Assembly (NCBI RefSeq): GCF_000420745.1
Contig: NZ_ATVN01000012.1
Location: 1-64,000, forward strand
Direction: 5' to 3'
Source: Pseudorhodobacter ferrugineus DSM 5888
GTDB lineage: Bacteria > Pseudomonadota > Alphaproteobacteria > Rhodobacterales > Rhodobacteraceae
Length of the DNA stretch: 64,000 nt
In this document: one piece after another, positions 30,258-39,924 of the stretch
How positions within the stretch are numbered: the stretch's first letter is position 1
Layout of the letters: the number at the start of each line of letters is the position of its first letter
Notes under the pieces: generated by a model
What the model saw: the letters and a program-made list of their open reading frames with translations, nothing else
Database searches by the model: none
Told to the model about the DNA's origin: nothing
Program-made: the position numbers and the translations under genes

Positions 30258-31069
30258 GGCGCGTCTGCTGGGCGCGACCATAAGAACAGGCCGAGTGCCT
30301 TGGCGCGGGTTATCATCGCGGGTTGGTCGAGGAGGATCACACCGCCCGCCTGAAAGACAATGCCGCCAAGCCCTGCTTTGTGCACCATTTCAAGGGTTTG
30401 CAGCCCGAGGCTGGGCAAGTCGATGCGCAGATCTTGGGTTGGTTTCGGGGCCTTGTAAAACAGGCCCTTGGTGGTTTTGGGGCGCAGATTTGGCGGGATC
30501 AGGGCGGTTTGCGCCAACATCGCATCGGTGCCTGTGATGGTTTCCACAGCAAGGCAAAGGCCTGCCTGCACGACCGCGCCCTGCCCCACATCGACCGCGC
30601 CCAAGGCGTGGGTAATCGCGGCGGCGCGGGTGGCATCACTGGCGTCTTGAGGACTGGTTTGACCTGCGAGCAGGCCTGCGGGTGGCGTGAGGTTGGGCGC
30701 GATATCAGCGGCCCCAAGGATTTCAAGATCAAATTCTTGGAAAATTTTAAGCACTTCACGTAATGTGGCATCATCGCCGGCTTGCATTGCGGCAATCAGG
30801 CGCGGCACCATTTGCGCCGTCAGCGGGTCGAACAGCGAGGGATCGAGCGCGGGGCGCTGCACGGCACCGGCAAAGCATACGCGCGTAATACCTTGATCCA
30901 AAAGGTGCTTCAGGAACGGAATGAGGCGTTCGACGCGAAAGCTGATATCGGGGGTAAGGCCCGATGGCGTGTAGCCGTCAAGCGCCGCAATCAGCGGGCG
31001 GTCCGCCAGTTGGGCGACCAAGGCAGCGGGCAGCGCACCTGCGCCTGCGATGATCGCAAGGTCGGTCAT
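30254..31069 (-). CDS. lpxI: UDP-2,3-diacylglucosamine pyrophosphatase LpxI
   Basis: A 271-residue protein of the LpxI (DUF1009) family, which replaces LpxH in many alphaproteobacteria and makes lipid X from UDP-diacylglucosamine. The N-terminal IIAGAGALPAAL nucleotide-binding-like segment, VCFAGAVQRPAL, and the C-terminal LPSLGLQTLEMVHKAGL are typical. ATG/stop overlaps on both sides (4 nt each with lpxB and lpxA) place it firmly in lipid A synthesis. Confidence 0.93.
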   Translation of the reverse strand: MTDLAIIAGAGALPAALVAQLADRPLIAALDGYTPSGLTPDISFRVERLIPFLKHLLDQGITRVCFAGAVQRPALDPSLFDPLTAQMVPRLIAAMQAGDDATLREVLKIFQEFDLEILGAADIAPNLTPPAGLLAGQTSPQDASDATRAAAITHALGAVDVGQGAVVQAGLCLAVETITGTDAMLAQTALIPPNLRPKTTKGLFYKAPKPTQDLRIDLPSLGLQTLEMVHKAGLGGIVFQAGGVILLDQPAMITRAKALGLFLWSRPADAP

Positions 31070-31851
31070 TTTGGCGTCAGGAACGAACGGTCGGTGGCGG
31101 AAAGGATGAAATCGGTCATCTCACGCACATGGATGCTGTCTGTTTCTTCGGCCAGTTTACGGGCGCGGTCAAGGAAGGTGCCGTCGCCTTGGGCCAGCAT
31201 CTGATAGCCTGCGCGCAAAGCAGTGATTTCGGCGCGGTCCACGCCACGGCGTTTGAGACCGACGAGGTTGAGGCCATCGAGATCGCCGCGCGGCCCTTGG
31301 ACAAGGCCGTGGGGCAGAACGTCATTAGTGACCATTGTGACAGCGCCGATGATGGCGCCGTGGCCGATGCGAACCCATTGATGCACGCCCGAAAGCCCGC
31401 CGATGATCACGTCATCGCCGATCTGGCAATGGCCCGCGATGGCGGCTTGGTTGGCAAGGATGACGCGGTTGCCAAGGGTGGCGTCGTGGCCGACATGCGC
31501 GCCGGTCATCAGCAGGCAATCATCGCCGATTTGGGTGATGCCGGTGCCGCCTGCGGTCCCCGTGTTCAGGGTCGCCCCTTCGCGGATGCGGCAGCGCGCG
31601 CCCACGATCAGGCGGGTGCGTTCGCCTTTGAATTTAAGGTCTTGCGGCACCTCGCCCACGCAGGCGAAGGGGAAAATGGTGGTGTTCTCGCCGATATCGG
31701 TCCAGCCAGTGACGACGGCGTGGGATTTGAGTTCAACGCCCGGCGCGAGCGTGACCTCGGGGCCAACGATGCAGAAGGGGCCGATTTTGCAGCCCGCGCC
31801 GATGGATGCTGCGGGGTCGATCACGGCGGAGGGGTGGATTTGGGAGGTCAT
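31066..31851 (-). CDS. lpxA: UDP-N-acetylglucosamine acyltransferase
   Basis: A 261-residue left-handed beta-helix enzyme adding the 3-hydroxyacyl chain to UDP-GlcNAc, the first step of lipid A synthesis. Hexapeptide repeats fill residues about 5-190 ([20 protein letters not shown] and onward), with the catalytic-region [13 protein letters not shown], followed by the C-terminal helical domain containing [10 protein letters not shown]. It overlaps fabZ and lpxI by 4 nt each. Confidence 0.96.
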   Translation of the reverse strand: MTSQIHPSAVIDPAASIGAGCKIGPFCIVGPEVTLAPGVELKSHAVVTGWTDIGENTTIFPFACVGEVPQDLKFKGERTRLIVGARCRIREGATLNTGTAGGTGITQIGDDCLLMTGAHVGHDATLGNRVILANQAAIAGHCQIGDDVIIGGLSGVHQWVRIGHGAIIGAVTMVTNDVLPHGLVQGPRGDLDGLNLVGLKRRGVDRAEITALRAGYQMLAQGDGTFLDRARKLAEETDSIHVREMTDFILSATDRSFLTPK

Positions 31852-32315
31852 GCCTTTGGCAGGTCCATCATGGCGGTGAATTCGGCCTGGGCGCAGAGTT
31901 CGCCATCGACGGTGGCGCGGCCTTCGAATTTCCAGACCTTGCCGCCGCCGCGTTTGACGGTGACGTGGAGTTCCATAACATCGCCCGGCACGACCATGCG
32001 GCGGAATTTCACGGCGTCGATGCCCATGAAATAGACCAGCAGGTTTTTATCGGCGAGGTCGAGAGACACACCGACGAGGATGCCGGAGGTTTGGGCCAAT
32101 GCTTCGATGATTTGAACGCCGGGAAAGACGGGTTTACCGGGGAAATGGCCTTGGAACTGCGGCTCGTTCATGGTGACGCATTTGATGCCGACGGCGGATT
32201 GGTTGGGCACGATGTCGCGCACTTTATCTACTAAAAGGAAGGGATAGCGGTGCGGCAGGATGCGCTGGATCAGGTCGATATCGGCCGTGGTTGGCAGCGG
32301 TGCGGCATCGGTCAT
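31848..32315 (-). CDS. fabZ: 3-hydroxyacyl-ACP dehydratase FabZ
   Basis: A 155-residue hot-dog-fold dehydratase of fatty acid elongation; it competes with LpxA for 3-hydroxyacyl-ACP. The [11 protein letters not shown] segment and the catalytic [20 protein letters not shown] motif with His and Glu are present. ATG 32315 with AGGA upstream fits the usual length; upstream extension to 32399 is not protein-like. It follows skp after an 84-nt gap. Confidence 0.95.
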   Translation of the reverse strand: MTDAAPLPTTADIDLIQRILPHRYPFLLVDKVRDIVPNQSAVGIKCVTMNEPQFQGHFPGKPVFPGVQIIEALAQTSGILVGVSLDLADKNLLVYFMGIDAVKFRRMVVPGDVMELHVTVKRGGGKVWKFEGRATVDGELCAQAEFTAMMDLPKA

Positions 32316-32399
32316 GGGGTCATTCCTTTGAGGCGCAGATTTTGGACGCGGTTGCTGTGTGATTAGCAAGTCGCGCGGCCCGAGACAAGGCGCGCGCAA

Positions 32400-33014
32400 T
32401 CAGGGTTTGGGGGCCGGGGTATCTGGTTCGGGAGAGATTGCGAGCCGTGCATTGATCCGATCGATCGCGATATCGGTAACATCCACACGGTCAAGACTAA
32501 GGATCACCGAGCCCTGATCCAGCAACATCACCGCCCCCATGTCTTGCATCAGCTCAGCCAAAACGGGGACTGCGGATTGAAAGAAGGTTTGTTGATCCTC
32601 TTCGCGCTGCCGCTTGAGGTCACGGTCCTTTGCGCCCCATGATGCGCGGATTTTTTCAACCTTGTCATCAAATGCGCTGGCGATGGGTAGAAAATCGGCA
32701 GGTGACAACGTGGCGCGGCGTTCGGTTAGCAAACGCTCTTCGATCTCGAGATCAGATTCGATTTGGCGGATTTCGGCCTGCAAGGTGCGCGAGTCTGCCT
32801 CAAGACGGGTCAACGATGACTTGCCGAAATCGGACTCTTCGAACAGGCGTAGCTGGTTTACGGTTAGAACCTGAGATTGGAAACTGGGCTGCGACGCTTC
32901 TGCCTCGGCGGCGGGGGGGGCGGGGGCGGGGGCGGTCTGTTGCGCATTGGCACCAACCGCCCCCGCAGCGGCTGCGATCGCCAAGAGCGACGCTGCTACA
33001 AACCGCCCTAACAT
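32400..33014 (-). CDS. OmpH/Skp-family periplasmic chaperone
   Basis: A 204-residue protein with a signal peptide (1-24, ending GANAQ), an Ala/Pro-rich linker, and a long charged helical region (about 70-150) forming the coiled-coil tentacles that hold unfolded outer-membrane proteins. LTVNQLRLFEES and the end ALDPD-like ISPEPDTP fit the alphaproteobacterial OmpH type. Its ATG overlaps the bamA stop by one base (TGATG), coupling the chaperone to the BAM core it feeds. Confidence 0.88.
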   Translation of the reverse strand: MLGRFVAASLLAIAAAAGAVGANAQQTAPAPAPPAAEAEASQPSFQSQVLTVNQLRLFEESDFGKSSLTRLEADSRTLQAEIRQIESDLEIEERLLTERRATLSPADFLPIASAFDDKVEKIRASWGAKDRDLKRQREEDQQTFFQSAVPVLAELMQDMGAVMLLDQGSVILSLDRVDVTDIAIDRINARLAISPEPDTPAPKP

Positions 33015-35344
33015 CAGAACTGCGACGAAATCGTCAGGTCAAATTTGCGTTCTTTGTCATAGGTTTGTTTTTTGACTGCGCGCGAGAAGTTGAAGCGCAA
33101 GGGGCCAATCGGCGTTTCCCAGAACAAGGACACACCCACGGCAGCACGCAGTTTTGCGCCGTCATCAACGGTGTTTCCGCCAGCAACGCCGCCGTTGGTG
33201 TTATCAAGGCTCCAGACCGAACCAACATCAACAAAGGCACCGCCCTTGATTTTGTATTCGTCCGGCAGGCCGATCGGAAATTCCGCCTCGAGCCGCGCCA
33301 CGGCGAACATATTGCCGCCCAAGGCATCTTGGTTGCCCAAAGGGTCAAGGTCACGCGGGCCAAGGCCGTTGCCTTCAAAACCACGAATTTTGCCGGAGGC
33401 AAAGAAACGTTCGGTTACCCGTGAATTTCCTTTGATCATGTGTAGCATACCGCCTTCGGCGACGGCACGCAGGGTCACATCTTCGTTCAGCACGCGGCGT
33501 TCAACCAAGGCAAGGGCTTCGGTTTTGATGTATTTCGAATCGCCGCCAAGCCCTGCGAAATCCTGACTGAAGCGCAACAAGACGCCACCAAGCGGATTGA
33601 TCCCGTCTTTGCGCGAGTCGTATTCGAACGCATAGCCAAGCGACGACGAAAACTGCCCGCCAAGTGCTTCTTCATTCCGCAGGATCTGCGATGAGGCTGG
33701 ATCAACCTTGCGCACAGCCGTCTCGGCCAGTTTGTAATTCAGCTGCAAGCGGCTGTTTTCACCAACAGGGAAGCCAAGACCAAAGCCGATCGAGGCCGAG
33801 CGGGTGTTGTAGAACGAGTTATCATAGTTACTTTCGGCATAATCCACGCCAATCGAAAACGACAAATCACGGCCCAAGAAGGCAGGTTCGATAAAGGTCA
33901 ACCCACCGCTTTTGGAATCGGCCGCAGTTTCGATCGATGCACCAACGGTTTGGCCACGCCCAAGGAAGTTGGTTTCCGTGAAACCACCGCTAAAGCCAAT
34001 ACCCGAATCTGCACCATAGCTTGCGCCAAGGGTCAGCGAGCCTGTGGGCTGTTCTTCGACATCAACATTCACGATGACCTGATCGGAGGCGCTGCCCTGT
34101 TCGGCTTCGACTTTGGCATCTTTAAAGAAGCCAAGCGCACGAATGCGTTCTGCAGCGCGGCTCACTTCACGTGGATTGAAGGGGTCCCCTTCTGCGGCGC
34201 GGAACTGACGACGAATAACTTCGTCCATTGTGGTGGTATTGCCTTCTATATCAATACGTTCGACAAACACACGCTGACCACGGATGATGGCGAATTCGAC
34301 ATCCAGCGTCATATCGCGTTCATTACGTGTGATGCGCGGTTCAATTGTCACAAAGTTAAGCGACTTTTTCAGCGCAAGGTTTTCCATCCGTGCGATGTTA
34401 TTTTCAATGATGGTCGGGGAATAGGTGACGCCCGAACGCAGTTTCATGACATTTTCGAATTCGGCAGCATCCACCCCGTCGATTTCCGAGACTGTGGTGA
34501 CATTGCCAATTTTGAATTTCTGCCCTTCGCGCACCGAGAATGTAACGAAAAATCCATCACGTTCACGGGTGACTTCGCCCACCGCGTCAAGCACCTGGAA
34601 ATCGACATAGCCGCGCGCAAGGTAGAAATCCTTGAGCAGCTGTTTGTCAAATTCGATGCGGTCGGCGATAAAAGTGTCGGATTGGATAAAAGCCCGGAAA
34701 ATTCCGGCCTGTTTGGTGGCGAGAACCTGACGCAAACGGCGGTCGCTAAAGGCTCGGTTGCCGTTAAAGCTAAGGCGTTCCACCTCGACCACCTGACCTT
34801 CGCGGATATCGAACACGAGATCGACGCGGTTATCAGCGCGGCGGATGATTTTCGGATCTACGGTGGCCGCGATGCGACCGGATTCCTGATATGCCTTGAT
34901 AATTTCGGCGGCATCCGCCTCGGCCTGCGCGGGCGAAAACACGCGGCGCGACTGGGATTTTACGATTTTGGCCAGCGCCTCATCCTTAAGGCGCTTGTTG
35001 CCTTCAAAGTTGATGATGTTGATGGTCGGAAATTCGCGGACGGTGATCACAAGGGTATTGCCCTTTGGGTTGATCTGTACGTCCTCGAACAATCCGGCAC
35101 TGTTAATGCGCTGTACCGCGTCGTTCAACTCCCCCACAGACACGGCCTGCCCGCGCCCGATTCCTGCATAAGACATGATGGTCGCAGCATCGACGCGCTG
35201 GTTACCTTCGACCTGCACGTTGGAAAATTGGTACGTTTGCGCCTGCGCCTGCGAGGCTGCGCCCAAACAAGCCATTGAGACGATTACAGAAACCGAAACG
35301 ATGGCCGAATGACGTTTGATCCGGCGCAAGATGTTGCGGGACAT
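33014..35344 (-). CDS. bamA: Outer-membrane protein assembly factor BamA
   Basis: A 776-residue Omp85 protein that inserts beta-barrel proteins into the outer membrane. Signal peptide to about residue 36 (ASQAQAQ), five POTRA domains (about 37-420) and a C-terminal 16-strand barrel with IRGFEGNGLGPRDLD (the loop-6 RGF motif) and a terminal Phe (TISSQF). ATG 35344 gives a classical signal; an in-frame ATG at 35368 would add 8 residues and cannot be excluded. It lies upstream of skp and downstream of rseP. Confidence 0.96.
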   Translation of the reverse strand: MSRNILRRIKRHSAIVSVSVIVSMACLGAASQAQAQTYQFSNVQVEGNQRVDAATIMSYAGIGRGQAVSVGELNDAVQRINSAGLFEDVQINPKGNTLVITVREFPTINIINFEGNKRLKDEALAKIVKSQSRRVFSPAQAEADAAEIIKAYQESGRIAATVDPKIIRRADNRVDLVFDIREGQVVEVERLSFNGNRAFSDRRLRQVLATKQAGIFRAFIQSDTFIADRIEFDKQLLKDFYLARGYVDFQVLDAVGEVTRERDGFFVTFSVREGQKFKIGNVTTVSEIDGVDAAEFENVMKLRSGVTYSPTIIENNIARMENLALKKSLNFVTIEPRITRNERDMTLDVEFAIIRGQRVFVERIDIEGNTTTMDEVIRRQFRAAEGDPFNPREVSRAAERIRALGFFKDAKVEAEQGSASDQVIVNVDVEEQPTGSLTLGASYGADSGIGFSGGFTETNFLGRGQTVGASIETAADSKSGGLTFIEPAFLGRDLSFSIGVDYAESNYDNSFYNTRSASIGFGLGFPVGENSRLQLNYKLAETAVRKVDPASSQILRNEEALGGQFSSSLGYAFEYDSRKDGINPLGGVLLRFSQDFAGLGGDSKYIKTEALALVERRVLNEDVTLRAVAEGGMLHMIKGNSRVTERFFASGKIRGFEGNGLGPRDLDPLGNQDALGGNMFAVARLEAEFPIGLPDEYKIKGGAFVDVGSVWSLDNTNGGVAGGNTVDDGAKLRAAVGVSLFWETPIGPLRFNFSRAVKKQTYDKERKFDLTISSQF

Positions 35345-35516
35345 GGAAACCCGATCCGCAATATACATTGTTTAGCCCCATAAAATAATCCAGTTGACCC
35401 TGACTAACGGTAATGGATCGCCTTGTCAAAAGGGCATGGGCGCATATTGGATCAATATCTTGCGGCGTAACATTTGCGCACCCCCGTGCGCGCGCAATTT
35501 TTCTGAGGTTTATCGC

Positions 35517-35654
35517 TTAGGGAAACAGGATTACACTGCCCAAAAACGCACCCGCCAGAAGCCCAACGACAATGGTGCCAACGCTGAAAAGGCGGTCCCA
35601 GTTCAGCCCCAAAAGCAAAGAGAAGCCTTGGTATCCGTTCATGACCGTTTGCAT
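35517..35654 (-). CDS. 45-residue membrane miniprotein between rseP and bamA
   Basis: A 45-codon frame with AGGTG before the ATG. The protein begins MQTVMNGYQGFSLLLGLNWD and has one membrane helix (VGTIVVGLLAGAFLGSVILF). It lies in an otherwise gene-free gap between rseP and bamA on the operon strand. Position in the envelope-biogenesis cluster suggests a role with BamA or RseP, but no family was recognised. The hydrophobic segment and ribosome site make chance unlikely. Confidence 0.6.
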   Translation of the reverse strand: MQTVMNGYQGFSLLLGLNWDRLFSVGTIVVGLLAGAFLGSVILFP

Positions 35655-35755
35655 GGTGTTCACCTGTGGTTAGCGTTTCGATAGGCCCAATTTAGCGCGC
35701 GAATGTGGCGCCAATTGGGCAAAAGCTCGAAAAGTTACAGCTTGGTTAACAGGTG

Positions 35756-37105
35756 TTACGGGCAGAACAAGTCGTTCCCGAGCGCAAAGACCATCAGCGA
35801 CAGCAGCATCACCAAACCCACCATCATCAGGGCCCGCAAGGCACGGTCGGATGGGGGTTTGCCAGTCACTGCCTCATACGCGTGAAACACCAGATGACCG
35901 CCATCCAGCACGGGGATGGGGAACAGGTTCATCAAACCCACGGCGGTGGACAGGCCCGCGATCATCATCATAAACGTCAGCCCGCCTTGCGACGCTGCGG
36001 CTGACGAGGTTTTGGCGATACCGATGGGGCCGCGCAGGTTGCACGATGAAATCGCGCCCGAAACGATGTGGCCAAGGCCAGACAAGCTTGTGGTGATCAG
36101 GTTCCACGTACGTTTAACGCTGATGGTGACCGTTTCAATCGGGCCAGGGGTATAGACTTGAGGGGTGAACATCAGCCCTTCGCCAAGACCGATCAGGAAG
36201 CGCTCTTCAAAGCCGCCATCTGCCTTTGGGCTGGTGGTCATCCGCGGGGTAAGGATGGTGTCAAATTCAGTGCCGGTTTGGGCGTCTGGACGCCAAACTT
36301 TGAGCGAAAGCTCGGCGTTTTTGGTTTCCTTGACGATGGCCACCAAGTCGCCAAAGGCATTTACCGGCTGGTCATTGATGGCAAGAATAACATCGCCTTC
36401 GGTCAGGCCCGCATCTTGCGCCGCCGATTCCAGCGCGATGGAGCCGATGAGCGCGGGGAAAGGGTATGGGCCGGTCAGGGTGATGTCGCGACCATCGCGG
36501 GTCAGAGTATAGTTGACACTGGGCTGCGACGGCAAGGCGCGGGCCGTGGTGATAAAGCCTTGCAGGTCGGGAGTCGCCACGCCGTTCAGTGCAGAAATCT
36601 CATCGCCGGGCAAGAGGGTTTGGCTGTTGTTGGGCAAAGGTTTTACATCGCCCACCACGGCGCGGTCGATTGCCACGCCGAAATACAGAATCATCGCGCA
36701 ATAAATCAGGATTGTTAGGATAAAGTTAAAAACGGGACCAGCAAGGACGGTGGCCGAGCGTGCCCAAAGGGGGGCGCCGTGCATGGTGTGGCGGCGGTCG
36801 GCATCGGGCAGCTGCGAGATCGCCGCGCCATCCTTGCCGGAGGCCGCATCGCTGTCGCCCAGAAATTTCACGAAACCGCCAAAGGGAACGGCGGCAATTT
36901 GCCAGCGTGTGCCACGTTTATCCATGCGGGAATATAACACAGGGCCAAAGCCGAGACTGAACACCTCGGCATGGATGCCGGTCCAGCGGCCGACGATGTA
37001 ATGGCCATATTCATGCACGGCGACGATGATCGACAAAGCGACCACAAAGGCGGCAATCGTCCATGCGAAATTGCCGAAGGACGGGATCAGGTTGATAATT
37101 TCCAC
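35756..37105 (-). CDS. rseP: RIP metalloprotease RseP (site-2 protease)
   Basis: A 449-residue intramembrane zinc protease that completes cleavage of anti-sigma factors and clears signal peptides. The active site is HEYGH (31-35) in the first helix, with the second zinc-ligand motif PIPVLDGGHL near residue 390. PDZ domains lie between, including one around 200-280 (ESAAQDAGLTEGDVILAI). It is followed by bamA and preceded by dxr on the same strand. Confidence 0.96.
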   Translation of the reverse strand: MEIINLIPSFGNFAWTIAAFVVALSIIVAVHEYGHYIVGRWTGIHAEVFSLGFGPVLYSRMDKRGTRWQIAAVPFGGFVKFLGDSDAASGKDGAAISQLPDADRRHTMHGAPLWARSATVLAGPVFNFILTILIYCAMILYFGVAIDRAVVGDVKPLPNNSQTLLPGDEISALNGVATPDLQGFITTARALPSQPSVNYTLTRDGRDITLTGPYPFPALIGSIALESAAQDAGLTEGDVILAINDQPVNAFGDLVAIVKETKNAELSLKVWRPDAQTGTEFDTILTPRMTTSPKADGGFEERFLIGLGEGLMFTPQVYTPGPIETVTISVKRTWNLITTSLSGLGHIVSGAISSCNLRGPIGIAKTSSAAASQGGLTFMMMIAGLSTAVGLMNLFPIPVLDGGHLVFHAYEAVTGKPPSDRALRALMMVGLVMLLSLMVFALGNDLFCP

Positions 37106-37131
37106 TGCGCTTGTCTTCCTTACTGCCGGGT

Positions 37132-38319
37132 TTAATGCCGAGATGCGACCGCTTCTGCCACGATTTGGGTGGCGGTCTTACGTGCCAGATGGTCCATGTG
37201 GAGGACATCCTCAAGGGCAGTCGCGGCAATTTGAAGGCTATTTTGGTGCGAAAGGCGGGCAAGTGTGTCTTCTACAACCTGCGCCATCGCCAAAAACGGC
37301 AGATTGCCCGCGATAAAATGATCCAGAGCGATTTCTTTGGCCGCGTTAAAGGCGGCCCCTGACAGGCCCCGCATGTCCATCACAGCGCGCGCAAGGCGCA
37401 AGGCGGGAAAGCGGGCGGGATCGGGGGCTTCAAAATTCAGGGCGGCAAGGCGCGCGAGATCGAGCCGTTCGACCGGCACATGCCCGCGCTGCGGCCAATG
37501 CAAGGCAAAGCCAATGGCGTGGCGCATATCGGCGGGGCCAAGATGGGCCATGATACCACCATCACAAAATCCGATCAGCGCATGCACGATGGATTGAGGG
37601 TGGACAATCACCTCTATCTGATCGGGCGAAAAACCGAAATACTCACGGGTTTCAATGAGTTCCAAGGCTTTGTTAAACATAGACGCCGAGTCGATTGAAA
37701 TGCGCTGGCCCATCGACCAATTGGGGTGAGCTACGGCCTGTGCAGGGGTGATAGCCTGCATCTGTGCCATTGAAAACTGACGGAACGGACCGCCCGAGGC
37801 GGTGATGATGACACGTTCCACCGCCGCCTGATCCTCGCCCGCAAGGGCCTGAAACACGGCGGAATGTTCGCTGTCGACCGGCAGTATCGTCGCGCCGTAC
37901 TTGGCGGCAGTGGCCATGAGCAAGGGGCCAGCAGTGACAAGGCTTTCCTTATTTGCAAGCGCCAGTGTGCCGCCGTGGCGCAAGGCGCGCAGACCGGGGA
38001 CAAGGCCTGCCGCCCCCACGATGGCCGACATCACCCAATCAGCCGGGCGGTCTGCGGCCTCGGAAATTGCCGCCTGGCCCGCGGCGCAAATGGTTTCTGT
38101 GCCTGCAAGGGCGGCGCGCAAATCGGGCAGCAAATCGTCACGCGCGGTTACGGCAACCTCGGCATTCAGAGCGCGGGCCATTTCTGCCAAACGCTTGATA
38201 TTGCTGGACCCTGTTAGCGCCACGGTGCGGTAAGCAGCAGGGCCACCGCCGCGCATAATCAGATCAAAGGTGCTTTCACCGATCGATCCGGTTGCGCCGA
38301 AAATGGATATTGAGCGCAA
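37132..38319 (-). CDS. dxr: 1-deoxy-D-xylulose 5-phosphate reductoisomerase
   Basis: A 395-residue enzyme of the non-mevalonate isoprenoid pathway forming methylerythritol phosphate with NADPH. Recognised from SIFGATGSIGESTFDL (Rossmann start), LANKESLVTAG, LPVDSEHSA and ASGGPFR, and the WSMGQRISIDSASMFNKALE stretch with metal and substrate ligands. The start appears to be TTG 38319; no ATG fits. Only 3 nt separate it from the cdsA stop. Confidence 0.96.
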   Translation of the reverse strand: MRSISIFGATGSIGESTFDLIMRGGGPAAYRTVALTGSSNIKRLAEMARALNAEVAVTARDDLLPDLRAALAGTETICAAGQAAISEAADRPADWVMSAIVGAAGLVPGLRALRHGGTLALANKESLVTAGPLLMATAAKYGATILPVDSEHSAVFQALAGEDQAAVERVIITASGGPFRQFSMAQMQAITPAQAVAHPNWSMGQRISIDSASMFNKALELIETREYFGFSPDQIEVIVHPQSIVHALIGFCDGGIMAHLGPADMRHAIGFALHWPQRGHVPVERLDLARLAALNFEAPDPARFPALRLARAVMDMRGLSGAAFNAAKEIALDHFIAGNLPFLAMAQVVEDTLARLSHQNSLQIAATALEDVLHMDHLARKTATQIVAEAVASRH

Positions 38320-38322
38320 GGA

Positions 38323-39147
38323 TCAGCCCCCGACCGGAAGCGGTAGGGCTATTACCAAAGATAAAAGCATGACCAAAACCACAGCCCCCGTCATCGCATC
38401 AAAGCGGTCCATGAACCCGCCATGCCCGGGAATAAGGTTCGAACTGTCCTTGACGCCGGTGCGCCGTTTGATCCAGCTTTCGGCGATGTCGCCCATTTGA
38501 CCTGCAAAGGCGACAAGCGGCGATAGAAGCAAGATGCCGGCGGGGGCATAGCCCATTGACCAGAACACAGCACCCACAGCCACAGCCCCGACCCAGCCCG
38601 CAGCGGTGCCGGACCATGTTTTTTTCGGGCTGATCGCAGGCCAGAACTTTGGCCCACCAAGGATCCGGCCTGCAAAATACCCCATCACATCAGACACCAC
38701 GACGACCAAGACGATCCAAACAATCGCCGCTGTGCCTGCATCATTGCGCAAGGTGATCAGGCCAAACCCTGCAATCATGGCCCCAGCGGCCCACAGGGCC
38801 GACAAGCGGCGATCGCGGCGCGGGGTCAGCGCAAAGGCAAGCGCGGGCACAAGCAGCAAAGCGGCGCTGAATTCGCGTGGGGAGTAAAGGCTGATCGCAA
38901 GGCAAACCCCGCCCAAGACGCCCATCGCAGCGGCGCTGCGGGTTTGGGGAATGCGGCTTTCACGTTTAATTGCCGGCGGGCGGGTCATTGCGCCCAATTC
39001 CCACAGCATGAAGGCAATAAGCAGGATAACAAGCACTGAAAACGTCCAGCCGCCCGACCATATTTCGACGGCGCCAACGCTGGCCAGCACGGCGGCCGAA
39101 AGCATGCGGGGGCGCAGATCGGCCCAACGGTTGGATGTGGGTGTCAT
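38323..39147 (-). CDS. cdsA: Phosphatidate cytidylyltransferase
   Basis: A 274-residue membrane enzyme making CDP-diacylglycerol, precursor of all phospholipids. About seven membrane segments and the C-terminal signature RRTGVKDSSNLIPGHGGFMD with metal-binding Asp residues. ATG 39147 overlaps the uppS stop (ATGA), so the two lipid-carrier enzymes are coupled. Confidence 0.95.
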   Translation of the reverse strand: MTPTSNRWADLRPRMLSAAVLASVGAVEIWSGGWTFSVLVILLIAFMLWELGAMTRPPAIKRESRIPQTRSAAAMGVLGGVCLAISLYSPREFSAALLLVPALAFALTPRRDRRLSALWAAGAMIAGFGLITLRNDAGTAAIVWIVLVVVVSDVMGYFAGRILGGPKFWPAISPKKTWSGTAAGWVGAVAVGAVFWSMGYAPAGILLLSPLVAFAGQMGDIAESWIKRRTGVKDSSNLIPGHGGFMDRFDAMTGAVVLVMLLSLVIALPLPVGG

Positions 39148-39878
39148 AGTGCGGGTACCCCGCCGAAACGGCGTTCGCGATTGCCAAAACGGGACAGGAT
39201 ATTGGCCAATTCCTGCGGGCTGAAATCAGGCCACAGGGTTGGGGTGAACTCATATTCGGCATAGGCCGATTGCCAGATCATAAAGTTCGACGTGCGGGTT
39301 TCGCCCGAAGTGCGGATGACCAGATCAGGGTCTGGCAGGCCGCCGGTATCAAGGCGCTGCGCAATCGCGGCCTCGGTCAGGTCATTCGGGTCAAGGCGGC
39401 CTTCGGCAACCTCTTGGGCCAAGGCGCGGGTGGCGCGCAGAATTTCGTCGCGCCCGCCATAGTTGATGGCGACGGTCAGGTTCAGGCGCGAAAAGCCAGC
39501 CGTCCGCGCCTCAATCCCCGCCATAAGGCGTTGGAGTTTGGGGTCGAGTTTGGAGCGGTCGCCGATAAAGCGCATGCGCACGCCTTCGGCCGCCATGCGG
39601 TCCGCCTCGCGCTGGATATAGCGGGCGAAAATGGCCATAAGGCCAAGCACCTCTTCGGTCGAGCGTTTCCAGTTTTCGGTAGAAAACGCATAGATTGTCA
39701 GCCATTTGATGCCCATATCAGGGGCCGCCGACACGATTTGTTTGACCCGTTCAGCGCCTTTACGGTGGCCCACAAGGCGGGGCCAGCCGCGGTTAGTGGC
39801 CCAACGCCCATTGCCATCCATGATGATGGCGACGTGTTCGACGGGCTGGGCCTGCTGGGTGATGTTTGGCACTGACAC
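39144..39878 (-). CDS. uppS: Undecaprenyl diphosphate synthase
   Basis: A 244-residue cis-prenyltransferase making the C55 carrier lipid for peptidoglycan and LPS. The IIMDGNGRWA motif with the catalytic Asp is at about 18-27, and RTSGETRTSNFM and WQSAYAE lie near the C terminus. No ATG is available. GTG 39878 has AAGGG 7 nt upstream and is preferred over TTG 39896, which lacks a ribosome site. Confidence 0.95.
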   Translation of the reverse strand: MSVPNITQQAQPVEHVAIIMDGNGRWATNRGWPRLVGHRKGAERVKQIVSAAPDMGIKWLTIYAFSTENWKRSTEEVLGLMAIFARYIQREADRMAAEGVRMRFIGDRSKLDPKLQRLMAGIEARTAGFSRLNLTVAINYGGRDEILRATRALAQEVAEGRLDPNDLTEAAIAQRLDTGGLPDPDLVIRTSGETRTSNFMIWQSAYAEYEFTPTLWPDFSPQELANILSRFGNRERRFGGVPAL

Positions 39879-39924
39879 TGAAAAGCCCTTGGACAATTTG
39901 AAGGAACGGTGGGGGCTGGTCGGT

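Noticed and set aside
33950-35278. 442-codon plus-strand frame opposite bamA
   Set aside because: Shadow of bamA in a GC-rich genome; bamA has full domain support.
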